From PALSA-693 sp963834725 (GTDB lineage Bacteria > Actinomycetota > Acidimicrobiia > Acidimicrobiales > Palsa-688), in assembly GCA_963834725.1 (NCBI GenBank), contig CAWICN010000001.1, positions 1,674,001-1,738,000 on the forward strand: a DNA stretch of 64,000 nucleotides. The letters run 5' to 3'. A program made the translations under genes and the position numbers. The notes beneath the pieces were generated by a model, which did no database searches, was not told the origin of the DNA, and was given only the letters and a program-made list of their open reading frames with translations. Positions 27,128-37,267 of the stretch are shown in pieces; position 1 is the stretch's first letter, and every line of letters starts with the position of its first letter.

Positions 27128-27463
27128 CGAAGTTGAAGGTTGGGACGGGAAATGAGCCAGGATTACACGCCGCCAGGTCGGTCGACTTAGAAACGTCACC
27201 GTCGCAGTGGAAGCAGGCGACGCACTTCGTGGCTTGGAGACCGAACAGCCACCATGGGTCCTATACGACGGAACAGCGGTCGGCCGGTCATTCCACTCAC
27301 ACTTCCTCTACACGTTGAGCGTTTCGACGTAATCGAGGACGTGCTTCGCCAAATTCTGGAGATCGTGGATCGGGTTCACGACTGTCCGCGTAGGATCTGG
27401 TATCTGGCCGCGTGACCCGGTGATTCGCACCCGCTGGGCATCGGTCTGCCAAGGACAGCGCTG
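27128..27463. other. Gap with no confident gene
   Basis: Between the esterase remnant and the FAD/Fe-S oxidoreductase I see no recognisable gene. On the minus strand the frame of the oxidoreductase stays open for 51 codons after its TAA (to a TAG at 27308) with plausible codon use, but I do not recognise the peptide and give it no function. Confidence 0.4.
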
Positions 27464-30337
27464 TTACAGGTGCGATGCGAGCAACTGGGCCAGATGAATC
27501 CCCGACACCCCTGCGAGGTCGTCGATCTGGGTGCGGCACGAGTACCCATCGGCCAGGACCACGGCACCGCCTGGCGCTGCCGCCAACGCCGGCAGCAAAG
27601 CTGTCTCGGCCACTTTGACCGACACTTCGTAGTGCCCCTCCTCGACGCCGAAGTTCCCGGCCAGGCCGCAGCATCCACCGACCCGGTGGATCTGCGCGCC
27701 AGCCCTGGTCAAGAGCAGAGCGTCGTTGGCCCATCCGAGCACAGCGTGGTGGTGGCAGTGGGGCTGGGCGACTCCGATGATTCCGGAGAGGTCCGGTGGG
27801 GTCCACCCATCGGTGGACGTCAGCAGCTCCGCCAGTGTCTTCGTCGCCGACCCCAGACGCTCGGCCCGGGGATCATGTGGCAAGAGGTCAGCCGCGTCCT
27901 TGCGCAGCGCAGCGAGACAGGACGGCTCGATCCCGACCACCGGGAGGCCCTCAGCTAGAGCTCCATCGAGCGCGTCGAGCGACCGCCGAATCTGCCTGCG
28001 GGCGGTATCCAGTTGACCGGTGGAAATCCAGGTCAGGCCGCAACACACTTGCGATCCCGTGAGCTCGATTGAATAGCCGGCGTTCTCCAGAACGCGCACC
28101 GCGGCCTTTCCGGTCTGAGGGCTGAAGTGCTGGGTAAAGGTGTCCACCCACAACAGCACGCGACCCTTGCCGGAAGCTGGCGGAAGCGCCCTAGGGCGCG
28201 CAGCCGGCCCGCCGGCCTGAGGCAGATCCGGTCGGCACGAAGCGAACCACTCCCGAAAGGTCGGGGATGCGATCTCGGGCAATGACCGACGCTGGTCGAT
28301 TCCGCCGAGCTGCTTCAGGAGTGCGGCCAACCGGGGCTGTCCCAGCGCGGCGTTCGTCAAGCGCGGAAAGCGGGCTCCGAGGCGCGCCACGAGGGGAAGC
28401 CAGCCGAGTGAGTAGTGCGAGGCGGGACGGAGCCGCCGGCGGTAGCGCTGATAGAGCACCTCGGCCTTGTAGGTGGCCATGTCTATCCCGGTCGGGCAGT
28501 CAGACGAGCAGCCTTTGCAAGACAGGCACAGGTCCAGCGACTCCGCGACGGCGTCGCACTTCAGTCCTTCTACCAGCCGGCCGTTCGCCGCCTCCTGAAG
28601 GATCCGGGCCCGGCCCCTCGTCGAGTCCTTCTCGTCCCCCGTGGCGAGGAACGACGGGCACATAACCCCGCCCGACGCCGTCGTGTCGGCCCGGCACTTG
28701 CCCACACCGACGCAGCGATGGACCGCGGTAGAGAGGTCGCCGCCATCCTCTTCGTAGGAGAACGCCAGGGCCGTCCGCAACTGCTTGGCCTCCGGCACCC
28801 GCAGGTCGGAATCCACCAACGCGGGCGCAACGATGACGCCTGGGTTGAGCAGTCCAATGGGGTCGAAGATGCGTTTCACCTGGCCGAAGAGGTCCAGGGC
28901 TGGCTCGGAGTACATGTACCGCAGAAGCTCGCTTCGTGCCCGCCCGTCCCCGTGCTCGCCGGACATAGAACCCCCGTAACTGGCGACTAGCGCAGCGGCT
29001 TCCTCGAGGAAGGTGCGGAAACGGCGGGTGTCGGCTCGGAACGGGAAATCAATCCTGACGTGGACGCAGCCATCGCCGAAATGGCCGTAGAGAAGGCCGT
29101 CGAGGCCGTAGACGCGAAGGAGGCTCTCGAAGTCCCGGAGGTAGGGGCCCAGCTGTCCCGGGGGAACGGCAGCATCCTCCCATCCCGGCCAGGCCGGTTT
29201 GTTGGCGGGGGTCCTGCCACCGAGGCCGGCGCCATCCTCCCTGATCTTCCAAATGGCCTGTGCGTCAGCTCCGGTAACGACGAGCGCTTCGAGACAAGAG
29301 GAATCCGAGACCACCTTCGTGGCATTGGCCTCGGCTTCTGCCAGCGTGGCGCCGGGGGTCTCGACGAGCAGCCATCCGCCGCCGGGCGGCAAAGGTGGGA
29401 CCGCGCCGGGCCCGCGGCGGACACGAACCACATCTACAAGGCGGGCATCCATCCCCTCCAACGCGACGATGGGGTGGTGGGGAAGCGCCGGCGTCGCGTC
29501 GGCAGCGGCCGCGATGTCCTGATATCCGAGCACAGCCAGTGCAACCGCGGGGGGCGAGTCGACCAGGCGCACCCGAGCACCGACGGCCAGCCCGAGCGTG
29601 CCCTCACTCCCGACTAAGAATCTCGCCAGGTCCGATCCGCGCTCGGGGAGGAGGTGCTCGATCGAATAACCGGAGACCTGGCGGCTGAACCGGCCGAATT
29701 CACGGCGGATGAGATCGGCGTTGGAGTCGACCAAGGCGGCCAGCGCAGATCCGAGCGGCGGGGGCGCCCCAGCCAGACCCTCCGCTCCGAAACGCCTGGC
29801 GTTGATCCGCTCCCCTGAACTCAAAACGACGTCAAGGGTCTCGACGTTGTCCGCGGTCCGCCCGTAGCGGAGAGATCGGGATCCGCACGCGTTATTGCCA
29901 ATAGAACCACCGATCGTTGCTCTTGAGTGCGTTGACGGGTCGGGGCCGAAGCGCAGGCCGAAGGCCGATGCCGCCGCCGTGATCGAATCCAGGACGGCAC
30001 CTGGCTCGACGAGCGCGGAGCGATCGTCCGCGTCCACGCTGACGACGCGGTTCATGTGCCGCGAGAAGTCGAGGACGATCCCGGTACCCACGGCGTTCCC
30101 GGCAATCGATGTGCCTGCTCCGCGAGCCGTAACCGGGACGCCTTCTCTGCGAGCGACGTCCATCGCGGTACAGACCTCCTCGACGTGGCACGGAAAGACA
30201 ACGACCTTCGGTACAACCCGGTAGTTGGATGCATCCGAGGAGTACTCCCCTCGGCGACGCGCCGTCGCGTCAACCTCTCGGAGACCTGCTCTGCGCATGG
30301 CGTTCGCTACTTCTTGCACAACAGGTACTCCAGACAT
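27464..30337 (-). CDS. FAD-binding and (Fe-S)-binding oxidoreductase (GlcD-GlcF-type fusion)
   Basis: A 957-residue fusion of an FAD-linked oxidase (vanillyl-alcohol oxidase type, D-lactate/glycolate dehydrogenase-like) with a ferredoxin and CCG-domain module. The FAD part has PVTARGAGTSIAGNAVGTG and IGGSIGNNACGSRSLRYG near the N-terminus and SGEHGDGRARSELL near residue 440. The iron-sulfur part has CVGVGKCRAD, then CLSCKGCSSDCPTG. Two CCG motifs follow (SQVCCGLTW and GGCCGLAGNFG). It oxidises a 2-hydroxy acid such as D-lactate or D-2-hydroxyglutarate and passes electrons to a membrane carrier; the substrate is uncertain. It is a single-gene unit. Confidence 0.93.
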   Translation of the reverse strand: MSGVPVVQEVANAMRRAGLREVDATARRRGEYSSDASNYRVVPKVVVFPCHVEEVCTAMDVARREGVPVTARGAGTSIAGNAVGTGIVLDFSRHMNRVVSVDADDRSALVEPGAVLDSITAAASAFGLRFGPDPSTHSRATIGGSIGNNACGSRSLRYGRTADNVETLDVVLSSGERINARRFGAEGLAGAPPPLGSALAALVDSNADLIRREFGRFSRQVSGYSIEHLLPERGSDLARFLVGSEGTLGLAVGARVRLVDSPPAVALAVLGYQDIAAAADATPALPHHPIVALEGMDARLVDVVRVRRGPGAVPPLPPGGGWLLVETPGATLAEAEANATKVVSDSSCLEALVVTGADAQAIWKIREDGAGLGGRTPANKPAWPGWEDAAVPPGQLGPYLRDFESLLRVYGLDGLLYGHFGDGCVHVRIDFPFRADTRRFRTFLEEAAALVASYGGSMSGEHGDGRARSELLRYMYSEPALDLFGQVKRIFDPIGLLNPGVIVAPALVDSDLRVPEAKQLRTALAFSYEEDGGDLSTAVHRCVGVGKCRADTTASGGVMCPSFLATGDEKDSTRGRARILQEAANGRLVEGLKCDAVAESLDLCLSCKGCSSDCPTGIDMATYKAEVLYQRYRRRLRPASHYSLGWLPLVARLGARFPRLTNAALGQPRLAALLKQLGGIDQRRSLPEIASPTFREWFASCRPDLPQAGGPAARPRALPPASGKGRVLLWVDTFTQHFSPQTGKAAVRVLENAGYSIELTGSQVCCGLTWISTGQLDTARRQIRRSLDALDGALAEGLPVVGIEPSCLAALRKDAADLLPHDPRAERLGSATKTLAELLTSTDGWTPPDLSGIIGVAQPHCHHHAVLGWANDALLLTRAGAQIHRVGGCCGLAGNFGVEEGHYEVSVKVAETALLPALAAAPGGAVVLADGYSCRTQIDDLAGVSGIHLAQLLASHL

Positions 30338-30828
30338 GACCAGCCAGCGTACAAGCGCCAGCCCCTGATCACGTCGCCGGTCCCAGAAGCCCCTCAGCCC
30401 TTCTGAGCTGATTTCCTAACGGTTTGTCAAGGTGGGTTGTCACTGTGGGTGAGAGCGCGCTGGTGTGGTGTTCGGCGATGGTGCGGGAGCGCTGTCGAGC
30501 GGCACGAACGTTCCATGGGCGTGTCCCTGACCACCGCCGGGTCGACAGGATCGCGCCGCGATCCACGGTCCCACAACTGACCGTCACGGCGGGCTCCTGT
30601 CAGGGGAGTACCCCGCCAGGCGCCATCACGACCCCATGGACACCGGGGCGCTAAGCGGAGGGGAGCCCCCAGACTCCCCGACCAACAATCGAGGCCCTCG
30701 CAGCCCACCGAGGCGAGCGCAACGACCACTCCACCTGATCGCCTCTCCTCCCTCACCAGCCGCCTATTCGCGACGCCGTCGCGAGGACGCAGACCCGGTC
30801 ATATCCGAGGAGCCGCTAATGTCACACC
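30338..30828. other. Intergenic region without recognised gene
   Basis: About 490 bases between the divergent oxidoreductase and BNR-protein genes. Short ORFs are present on both strands but none has recognisable motifs or a ribosome site. A weak hairpin (TCAGC...GCTGA) lies near 30400. No insertion-sequence ends were seen. Confidence 0.4.
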
Positions 30829-31806
30829 ATGGGCTACGCGATCGCGATCGGCACGCAAGGTTTCGGGTTGTGGGTGAGCTATGACGCGGGCAGAAAGTTC
30901 CGCCACATCACACGCGGCATGGAGGTCGAGAGCAACTGCCGGGCGCTGGCCGTCAGCCCCCACCGGCCGGGTGAAATTTTAGCCTCGCTCGACGGGGTCG
31001 GGGTTTTCCGGTCAGACGACAATGGGGGGGAATGGGTCCGGATCGGAACGCCCATCGCCGCCGACATCTGGTCACTGGCGTACGATCCCCACGACGTCGA
31101 CCGGATCTTCGTAGGTACCCGCCCCGGCATACATCGTTCGACCGACGGTGGCCGGTCGTTTAATGAGATCGTCACGAGCATCCCGGAGCAATGCCCGATC
31201 GGCATTCCTCGCACGACGAACATCGTCATCGACCCCCATGATGCCGCCAGGGTGTGGGCCTCGGTCGAAGTAAGCGGCATCCACCGCAGCCTGGACGGAG
31301 GCGATACCTGGGCCGATATCGGGCGTCTCGGACCAACCGAGTTCCACCAAGACGTCCACGGGCTTGCAGTGCGCTCCACCGGTGACAGGACACAGGTGTT
31401 GGCAACGACCCCCTTCGGCCTCGCTCGCAGCGACGACGACGGGGCCACCTGGGCCTGGCACGACTTCGATGCCTTTCCGGGGGCTAAAGTCGGCTACGCC
31501 TACTCACGCTGCGTTCGCACATGGGCGGACGGCACGATCATCGTCTGTGTTGGTGACGGCATCCCGGGCGCCGTCGGGGCGCTGGAGGTATCTCGCGATG
31601 GTGGTATCACATGGAAGCGAGTTGAGCTTCCCGTCAAGCCGAACTCGACGATGTACTGGTTGGCAGTCCACCAGGACCTCCCCGGCGTCATCGTGGCAAC
31701 CTCAGCCCTCGGCCAGGTCTTCGTCTCCGATGACCAGGCCTGCACCTGGCGTAAACTCGACCGCGAGTTCGCAGTGATTCGCGCCGCCTGCATCACGCCG
31801 AACTGA
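30829..31806 (+). CDS. BNR/WD40-like repeat protein (sialidase-like propeller fold)
   Basis: A 325-residue protein of repeating blades with Asp-box motifs such as FRSDDNGGEW, HRSTDGGRSF, HRSLDGGDTW, ARSDDDGATW and EVSRDGGITW, spaced about 45-55 residues apart. This predicts a beta-propeller like sialidases, Vps10 and photosystem II stability factors. The sialidase catalytic residues are not evident and no signal peptide is seen, so it is likely cytoplasmic with a binding or unknown role. It is monocistronic. Confidence 0.82.
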   Translation: MGYAIAIGTQGFGLWVSYDAGRKFRHITRGMEVESNCRALAVSPHRPGEILASLDGVGVFRSDDNGGEWVRIGTPIAADIWSLAYDPHDVDRIFVGTRPGIHRSTDGGRSFNEIVTSIPEQCPIGIPRTTNIVIDPHDAARVWASVEVSGIHRSLDGGDTWADIGRLGPTEFHQDVHGLAVRSTGDRTQVLATTPFGLARSDDDGATWAWHDFDAFPGAKVGYAYSRCVRTWADGTIIVCVGDGIPGAVGALEVSRDGGITWKRVELPVKPNSTMYWLAVHQDLPGVIVATSALGQVFVSDDQACTWRKLDREFAVIRAACITPN

Positions 31807-32142
31807 TCAACCTCGGGCACCGAACGCTCCCTCGCCCCCATCGCCACTAACCATCGACGAAGTCTTGTTTCGTGGATCAGCATTTCCAGCCGCTGGCGGT
31901 CGCGCCTGTTGGGGGGCCGATGCGCTGCCTAACCGATCGCGCTCGTCCGGCTGCTTCAGCCGTCGCTCGACAAGATGTGGACCACTCCCTGCCGCTCCCC
32001 AGCCTCCATCACGCCAGCCGCTCGGTCGAGATTGTCCTCATAGCTGCCCCGGACCCGGCACTGGTGACAGGTCGTTTTTAGGACGGCGTTGACATTCTGG
32101 GGCAGTGGGATGCGGATGACGCATTTCGGGCATCATGACCAC
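31807..32142. other. Intergenic region, nothing recognised
   Basis: About 335 bases between two plus-strand genes. Small overlapping ORFs are present but show no motif, ribosome site or repeat that I recognise. Confidence 0.35.
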
Positions 32143-32586
32143 ATGAGCGACCCCCGACCCCCACGTCTCGACATCCGCGAGACAAACAAGACCGTCATCG
32201 CACGCTACCGGGAGACCGGTGGCCGCGGCGGAGAGCAAAAAGCGCTAGTCCTTCTGACCACCACTGGTGCCAAGACCGGGCAGATGCACACCACGCCCGT
32301 ATGCGTCCAGCGAGATGGTGATCGCCTCATCGTGGCCGGGACGATGGGCGGCTACCCCCGACATCCGCAGTGGTACCGCAACCTGGTGGCTAATCCCGAG
32401 CTAACTGTGGAGTACCGCGGAGAACAGTACCGGGCCCGGGCCACCACCGTCCCGAACGGCCCCGAACGCGACCGGCTGTTCGCCCGGATGAACGAGGTCA
32501 TCCCCGGCGCCTACGGCTACCAGGACCGCTGCCGGGACCAACGCCAGATCCCGGTAGTAGCGCTCCAGCGCGTCCTAGAAACTTAG
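32143..32586 (+). CDS. Deazaflavin (F420)-dependent nitroreductase family protein (Ddn-like)
   Basis: A 147-residue split beta-barrel protein of the F420H2-dependent reductase family (Ddn/FDOR). Typical segments are LVLLTTTGAKTGQMHTTPVC, GGYPRHPQWYRNLVANPELT and VEYRGEQYRARA, with a C-terminal QRQIPVVALQRV. It binds F420 and reduces quinones or other electrophiles. Start chosen at ATG 32143 (MSDPRPPRL); an upstream in-frame ATG lacks homology. Together with the LLM enzymes it argues for an F420-producing host. Confidence 0.9.
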   Translation: MSDPRPPRLDIRETNKTVIARYRETGGRGGEQKALVLLTTTGAKTGQMHTTPVCVQRDGDRLIVAGTMGGYPRHPQWYRNLVANPELTVEYRGEQYRARATTVPNGPERDRLFARMNEVIPGAYGYQDRCRDQRQIPVVALQRVLET

Positions 32587-32884
32587 AGCGTGGTCGGCAG
32601 TCGAAACAATGGTGCACGACCATAGAGCGACCTTCGGGTAAGGCGTCGGACGCAGCCGCTGGTCACGCCGTTACGGATCACGCGAAGTTCACAAGCTGAT
32701 CTGCACCTGGGCCCTATGGCGATCGGCGAGACGCGCCGACGTCAGAATGCCGCTCCAGATCGGCGTTTCGAGTCAGTTCCCGGCTCCCGATTCCGGGACG
32801 GGTTTCATCGTGCTCAGGGGTGAGCGCGCCCGGCTAACGGCTGTTTACACGATGAGGCAGGATCCCATTAGGATGGGCGGCTGG

Positions 32885-33562
32885 TCAGCGCCAGTCGCGC
32901 TTAGCGGTGTCGAGGCGCTCCCGGAGGGGCAGCCTCCACTGGTCGGCGAGTCGGGCATGCTTGGTCAGCGCCTCCACCAGATCCCGGTTCTCCAGGTGTC
33001 GATCGGCCATGGCCAGGTGGGCGTCCCTAACGGTGAGCCCGGCATCGTCGCGCTCCACCACCTCCACCGGTGATCCCACGGTAACCTCGCCGGGCTCGAC
33101 CACTCGCAGGTACCACCCGGTCCGGCCGTTGGCCTTCAGCCGCAGCTGTATGTCACTGCGCTGCCGGTAGAGGGCAAGCTTGAAACAGGGCCACCGGGGC
33201 TGGCAGACCTCGAGGACGGCCCGGTCCCAGCGCCACCGGTCGCCGATGCAGACATCGGCCTCGACCGCGCCACGGGTGGAGAGGTTCTCCCCGAAGGGAG
33301 CGGGGCCGAGAGCCTCGCCCAGCTCCTCCTCCCAGAGGGGCTGGTGCTCACTGGGATAGGCGTACACAGCCTTGTCCGGCCCGCCGTGGACAGAGAGATC
33401 GGCCTGGCCGTCACCGGCGAGGTTCTGCAGCGACAACCACAGCACCGTTCCCGGTCGAACCGGGCGCTTGGAGATGCCGCTATACACGTTCTCGTCGCGC
33501 ACCCGGCCGAGCAGCTTCGGCGCGCCGACGTTCACCTGGATGATCGAGATCGCCCCGGCCAT
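32885..33562 (-). CDS. MOSC domain-containing protein (YiiM-like)
   Basis: A 225-residue MOSC protein, related to the C-terminal domain of molybdenum cofactor sulfurases and to YiiM. Motifs are DLSVHGGPDKAVYAYPSEH, FGENLSTRG, CIGDRWRWD and QPRWPCFKLALY, whose Cys is the conserved cofactor-linked residue. It probably binds molybdenum cofactor and reduces N-hydroxylated compounds. The C-terminal 3-alpha region is present (LTVRDAHLAMADRH). It stands alone, with about 300 bases of apparently non-coding DNA on each side. Confidence 0.9.
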   Translation of the reverse strand: MAGAISIIQVNVGAPKLLGRVRDENVYSGISKRPVRPGTVLWLSLQNLAGDGQADLSVHGGPDKAVYAYPSEHQPLWEEELGEALGPAPFGENLSTRGAVEADVCIGDRWRWDRAVLEVCQPRWPCFKLALYRQRSDIQLRLKANGRTGWYLRVVEPGEVTVGSPVEVVERDDAGLTVRDAHLAMADRHLENRDLVEALTKHARLADQWRLPLRERLDTAKRDWR

Positions 33563-33869
33563 CCAGAAACACTACGTCGCCGCCGCAACCTCCGGCCGTC
33601 CGGCGACGGGCGCAGGCAAGGGCAGGCCTTCGGGCCCCGATGAGGGGGCCAGGCACCACATGCCTCCCGATGAGCGCCTCACGGCGATCGGGGCCGGTCG
33701 AACCGGAACATTGTTGGCGGAGATTCCGTCGCGAGTTCGCTCTACGCGCTGTCGGTCCGGAGTCGCGGCGAGGGGGCGTCGAGTCTAGCCGGCGTTCAGG
33801 GACGTCTGCCTGACGCGAATAGGGGACGCTCGACGGCGCGATTATGGGCCTGGACGGCGTCGAAGCCGG
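33563..33869. other. Intergenic region, nothing recognised
   Basis: About 307 bases between two minus-strand units. No motif, hairpin or credible ORF was identified. Confidence 0.35.
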
Positions 33870-34400
33870 TCATGGCAGCCGGGCCTGTGCTGCGAGCCCG
33901 TTTGTGAAGATCCTTACCAGCAGTTCGAAGCGGTCATCGAAATCGGTCTTTGCGAACTCACCCGCGACCGCGACCAGATTTGGAAAGCGGTCGCCGGGCA
34001 GCGCGGCGTAGTACCGGCTCACCTCGGGTGACAGATCGGGGCCGGAGCGCTGCGGTTCTCCGATCGGTGATTCCTCCAGCGAGAAGCCGTTCACAATGAC
34101 CCACAGCAGATGCAACCCGGCGACGGACTGGCTGTCGGGCAGGCCGCCGGCGCGCATGACGGCCAGTACACGCTCGTGACAGCGCAGGGCGCGGCCACCA
34201 CCAGGAAGAAGGCCGACCGAGGAAGGGACAAGGTCGCGGTGGCGGGCGATGACGGCGCGCATCTGACGGGCTACCTCGGCGAGTTGCGCCGCCCACCTGC
34301 CGGGATCGGGTTGAGGGACCTCGATCTCGGCGATCACTCGGTCCAGGTCCATCATGTGCGGGGTAGTCATTCTCAAGATCACCTCGACACCACGGTGCAC
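33870..34400 (-). pseudogene. TetR-family regulator lacking its DNA-binding domain
   Basis: The 176-codon ORF matches the TetR C-terminal ligand domain: RHRDLVPSSVGLLPGGGRAL, CHERVLAVMRAGGLPDSQSV and GFSLEESPIG are typical of the tetracycline-repressor-like C-terminal domain. No helix-turn-helix is present, and translating the DNA between 34400 and the regulator gene at 34502 shows none in other frames. The 5' third of the gene is missing. It could still bind a ligand or a partner if expressed, but a remnant is more likely. Confidence 0.7.
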
Positions 34401-34501
34401 TTAACGGGCCGGGGCTGGCATCGAGCAGGCGGATGAAACGGCCCGGGTTCCACCGAATCATCCAGATAGATGACGCCAGGGGGGTCCGAGCTTGGACCCG
34501 G

Positions 34502-37267
34502 TCATGGCGCGGGCGCCCGGTGCTGCGCGGCCCACGCGGCGATCTGCGCCCTGGAGGAGAAGCCGAGCTTGGTCAGGATGTGGGCAACGTGGCTGGCCAC
34601 GGTGGGCCGGCTCACGTACAGGCGCCGGGCGATGGCCGGATTGGACAGGCCCTCGGCGACCAGTTCCGCCACCTCGATCTCCCGCGGGGAAAGGGCGCCG
34701 GCGCCCTGCTCCCGGCGCGGCGGCGTTGCCCCGAGCCGGCGCAGCACGGCTTCTGCCCGCTGCGCCCCCAGCTGGGCGCCGATCGACTCGAACCGCTCGC
34801 GGGAGGCCTGGGCGGCACCAGTGTCGTGGAGGAATTCCCCTCGCCAGCAACCGACCAGGGCGTGGAGCCAGGGCCACGGCGCCGCCGCCGCCGCTGTCTC
34901 AGCCTTCGATGCCCGCTCAAGCGTGGGCGCTAGCCGGAATAGGGCCGCCGCCAGGGCTGCCGCCATGAACCGATCGTGGCAGAGATTGCCCGCCTCGAAC
35001 TCTGAGATCGCCGCAATTGCGGCATCGTGGTGACCCAGCCGCAGCAGCGCATCGACGCGCAACGCCAGGTACAGGGGTCCAGGGCAGATGGTGTTGTACG
35101 TGCTCATCACACTCTTCGCCCCGGCGCTGGCCAGGTATGTGGAGGCCTCCTGGAAATGGCCTTCTTCCCAAGCCAGCCATCCGCGCGCTCCGGACCATTC
35201 GGCACCAGTCAACCCGCTAGAACAAGCATCGCTCGCTGCTCTTGCCTGCTCGAGCATCTTGCGCGCTTCATCCAGATCACCCCGGTGTAAGTACAAACAC
35301 GCTTCCATCGCAGCAACCCTGGCCCCGATGGTTCCCAGCCTTAGCTCACTGCGAATCTCGGCGCAAATGGCCTCGGTCAGATCGCGCCGGCCTTCCCTGA
35401 GATGGAGCGTCGCCTCGAGCACCATAGGCAGCCAAGACCACGTGCCGATTCTCTCCCGCGCCCTGGCTGCCTGGAAGTCCTGCGGCTGTCCAGTAACCAT
35501 CGCCACGTATACATCTGTCCAACCTCCGGCGACAGCCTGGTCGTCTCCACGAGCGACGGCGGCAACCTCACGCAGGCGGCGTACGGCCCCCTCACGGTCC
35601 CCAGCCTGTCCATAGCCAAGGTTGATCTGCAGCCGACGAGCCGCGAGCTCCGAGACTGTGTCGCCGGCGCGCCGGGCGACTTCCAGAGCGCGATCAACGA
35701 GCGCCCGGGCACGCGCGCCATCGCCCATGTGCCACGCCAGCAACGAGGCTTCCCGCAACAGGACAGCACCGTGGTCAATCCCTCCTCGCTCTTCGAGGCT
35801 GGCCAGCTCGCCGGTGGCCACCTCGTGAGCTTGATCGCTGGACCCCGTCCAGAACAGCTGCGCAGTAAACGCGGCAGCGAGGAGGGCCCGTTGCGCCTGA
35901 GGCAGCGTACTGCGTCTTGGCCACACGTCGCGTACCAGCGGATCGAGCTCCGAAAATCGGCCGACCTGGTACAGCTCCTCGATCGCCTGTTCCTCCAGGC
36001 GGGCTCGCTCACCGGTCAGTGACCGGTGCCGGCCGGCCAGCTGGAATGCGCCGAGGCGGAGCGTTGCCACACGGCCGACCTGCCCGACCCGGCTTGCTTC
36101 CTCGGCCGCGGTCTCGAGCACCAACAGCGCGGCCTCCGGGCGGCCCGCCTGCTCAAGGTGGACGGCAACCCGCTCCGCCGGTTGGCGACCGCTTTCCGCC
36201 ATGGTCGCTGCGATCTGCTCGTGCAGGGCCCGCCGGCGCTCGGCCGGCACCTCGTCATAGACCGCTTCCCGGAGCAGGGGGTGGCGAAACCGGAACCCCC
36301 CCTCCTCCCGGTTGAGCAGGCCGGCCGAGACCAGGTCACCTGGCCGGCCCTCCGGAACCACCGATAACAGCAGTCCGGCATCCGCGTCCAGTCCCACCAC
36401 CGCGGCCACCTCCAGCAACGCCCGCCCCCGCGGATCGAGGCGACCGGCCCGCTCGCGCACGGTGGTCGCCACGATGTCAGGAACCCCCGGCAGGTCACCC
36501 GGCCGTGAAGCCAGGCTGGCCAGCTCCTCGACCAGCAGCGGCGTCCCGGCCGCTCGCTCGACGATGGCGGCGACCGTTTCCTGGGACAGGTCCGGGTCGA
36601 CGGCCCGGACGATCCGCTCGCCGTCCGTCGCCGACAGCCGGGCCAGCGGCAGGCCGAGCACGCTCGGCTCCCGCTTCAGCCGGACCAGGCCCGGCCACCA
36701 CGGATGTGACGGCCCGATCTCCTCCTCCCGGTAGGTGACCGCCAGCACCAGCGCCAGATCGGCGACCCGGCGCGCCGCGTAGCGCACGAACTCCCAGGTC
36801 GAATCGTCCGCCCAGTGCAGGTCATCGAGCACCCACAACGCCGTCCCGTCCCCGGCGGCCTCGTCGATCGCATCCAGCAGCGCCTCGAACAGCACCGGCC
36901 GGTCCACCGACCGTCCCGGACCGCCGGCCTCCGGCGCCAGCTCGGGGGCCACCGCCCACAAGATCGTCGCCCGGGCCCGGGCCGCCTGCCACACCGCGGG
37001 CTCGGCGCGGCGCGCGCCCCGCAGGGCGTCGGCCAGCGCCGCGTACGGAATGGTGGCCTCCTCCGGGGCGGCCCGGCCCACCAGGACCCGCCCCCCGCCC
37101 TGCCGGTGCCGCCGGCTGAGCTCCGCGCACAGCCGTGTCTTTCCGATCCCCGCCTCCCCGGAGATCACCACGAGGCTCCCGGCCCCCTCAACCGCCCGGG
37201 CCATCACAGCCTCGAGCTCTCTCAGATCCTCATCACGACCCACAAATGGGGTCGCCTGGGCGACCAC
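34502..37267 (-). CDS. Large LuxR-family ATPase transcriptional regulator (LAL type)
   Basis: About 921 residues: an N-terminal AAA-type ATPase with Walker A SGEAGIGKTR near residue 40 and Walker B LWVLDDLHWAD near residue 145, a long middle region of TPR-like helices, and a C-terminal LuxR helix-turn-helix (LSPREIEVAELVAEGLSNPA and RPTVASHVAHILTKLG, about residues 860-912). LAL regulators activate catabolic or antibiotic operons after sensing an inducer. GTG at 37267 is preferred over an upstream TTG because GGGAGG lies 7 bases before it. The target is unknown; it is divergent from the region leading to the MMPL remnant. Confidence 0.9.
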   Translation of the reverse strand: MVAQATPFVGRDEDLRELEAVMARAVEGAGSLVVISGEAGIGKTRLCAELSRRHRQGGGRVLVGRAAPEEATIPYAALADALRGARRAEPAVWQAARARATILWAVAPELAPEAGGPGRSVDRPVLFEALLDAIDEAAGDGTALWVLDDLHWADDSTWEFVRYAARRVADLALVLAVTYREEEIGPSHPWWPGLVRLKREPSVLGLPLARLSATDGERIVRAVDPDLSQETVAAIVERAAGTPLLVEELASLASRPGDLPGVPDIVATTVRERAGRLDPRGRALLEVAAVVGLDADAGLLLSVVPEGRPGDLVSAGLLNREEGGFRFRHPLLREAVYDEVPAERRRALHEQIAATMAESGRQPAERVAVHLEQAGRPEAALLVLETAAEEASRVGQVGRVATLRLGAFQLAGRHRSLTGERARLEEQAIEELYQVGRFSELDPLVRDVWPRRSTLPQAQRALLAAAFTAQLFWTGSSDQAHEVATGELASLEERGGIDHGAVLLREASLLAWHMGDGARARALVDRALEVARRAGDTVSELAARRLQINLGYGQAGDREGAVRRLREVAAVARGDDQAVAGGWTDVYVAMVTGQPQDFQAARARERIGTWSWLPMVLEATLHLREGRRDLTEAICAEIRSELRLGTIGARVAAMEACLYLHRGDLDEARKMLEQARAASDACSSGLTGAEWSGARGWLAWEEGHFQEASTYLASAGAKSVMSTYNTICPGPLYLALRVDALLRLGHHDAAIAAISEFEAGNLCHDRFMAAALAAALFRLAPTLERASKAETAAAAAPWPWLHALVGCWRGEFLHDTGAAQASRERFESIGAQLGAQRAEAVLRRLGATPPRREQGAGALSPREIEVAELVAEGLSNPAIARRLYVSRPTVASHVAHILTKLGFSSRAQIAAWAAQHRAPAP

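Noticed and set aside
27308..27463. Read-through extension of the FAD/Fe-S oxidoreductase
   Set aside because: The 51 codons after the TAA are open and in frame, but the protein already ends where relatives normally end and the peptide is not recognised.
30369..30587. Possible small gene or insertion-sequence remnant upstream of the BNR protein
   Set aside because: No transposase motif, terminal repeats or ribosome site.
35402..36022. Plus-strand ORF of about 200 codons inside the large LuxR regulator
   Set aside because: It is antisense to a well-supported gene, has no motif and reflects GC-rich codon bias.
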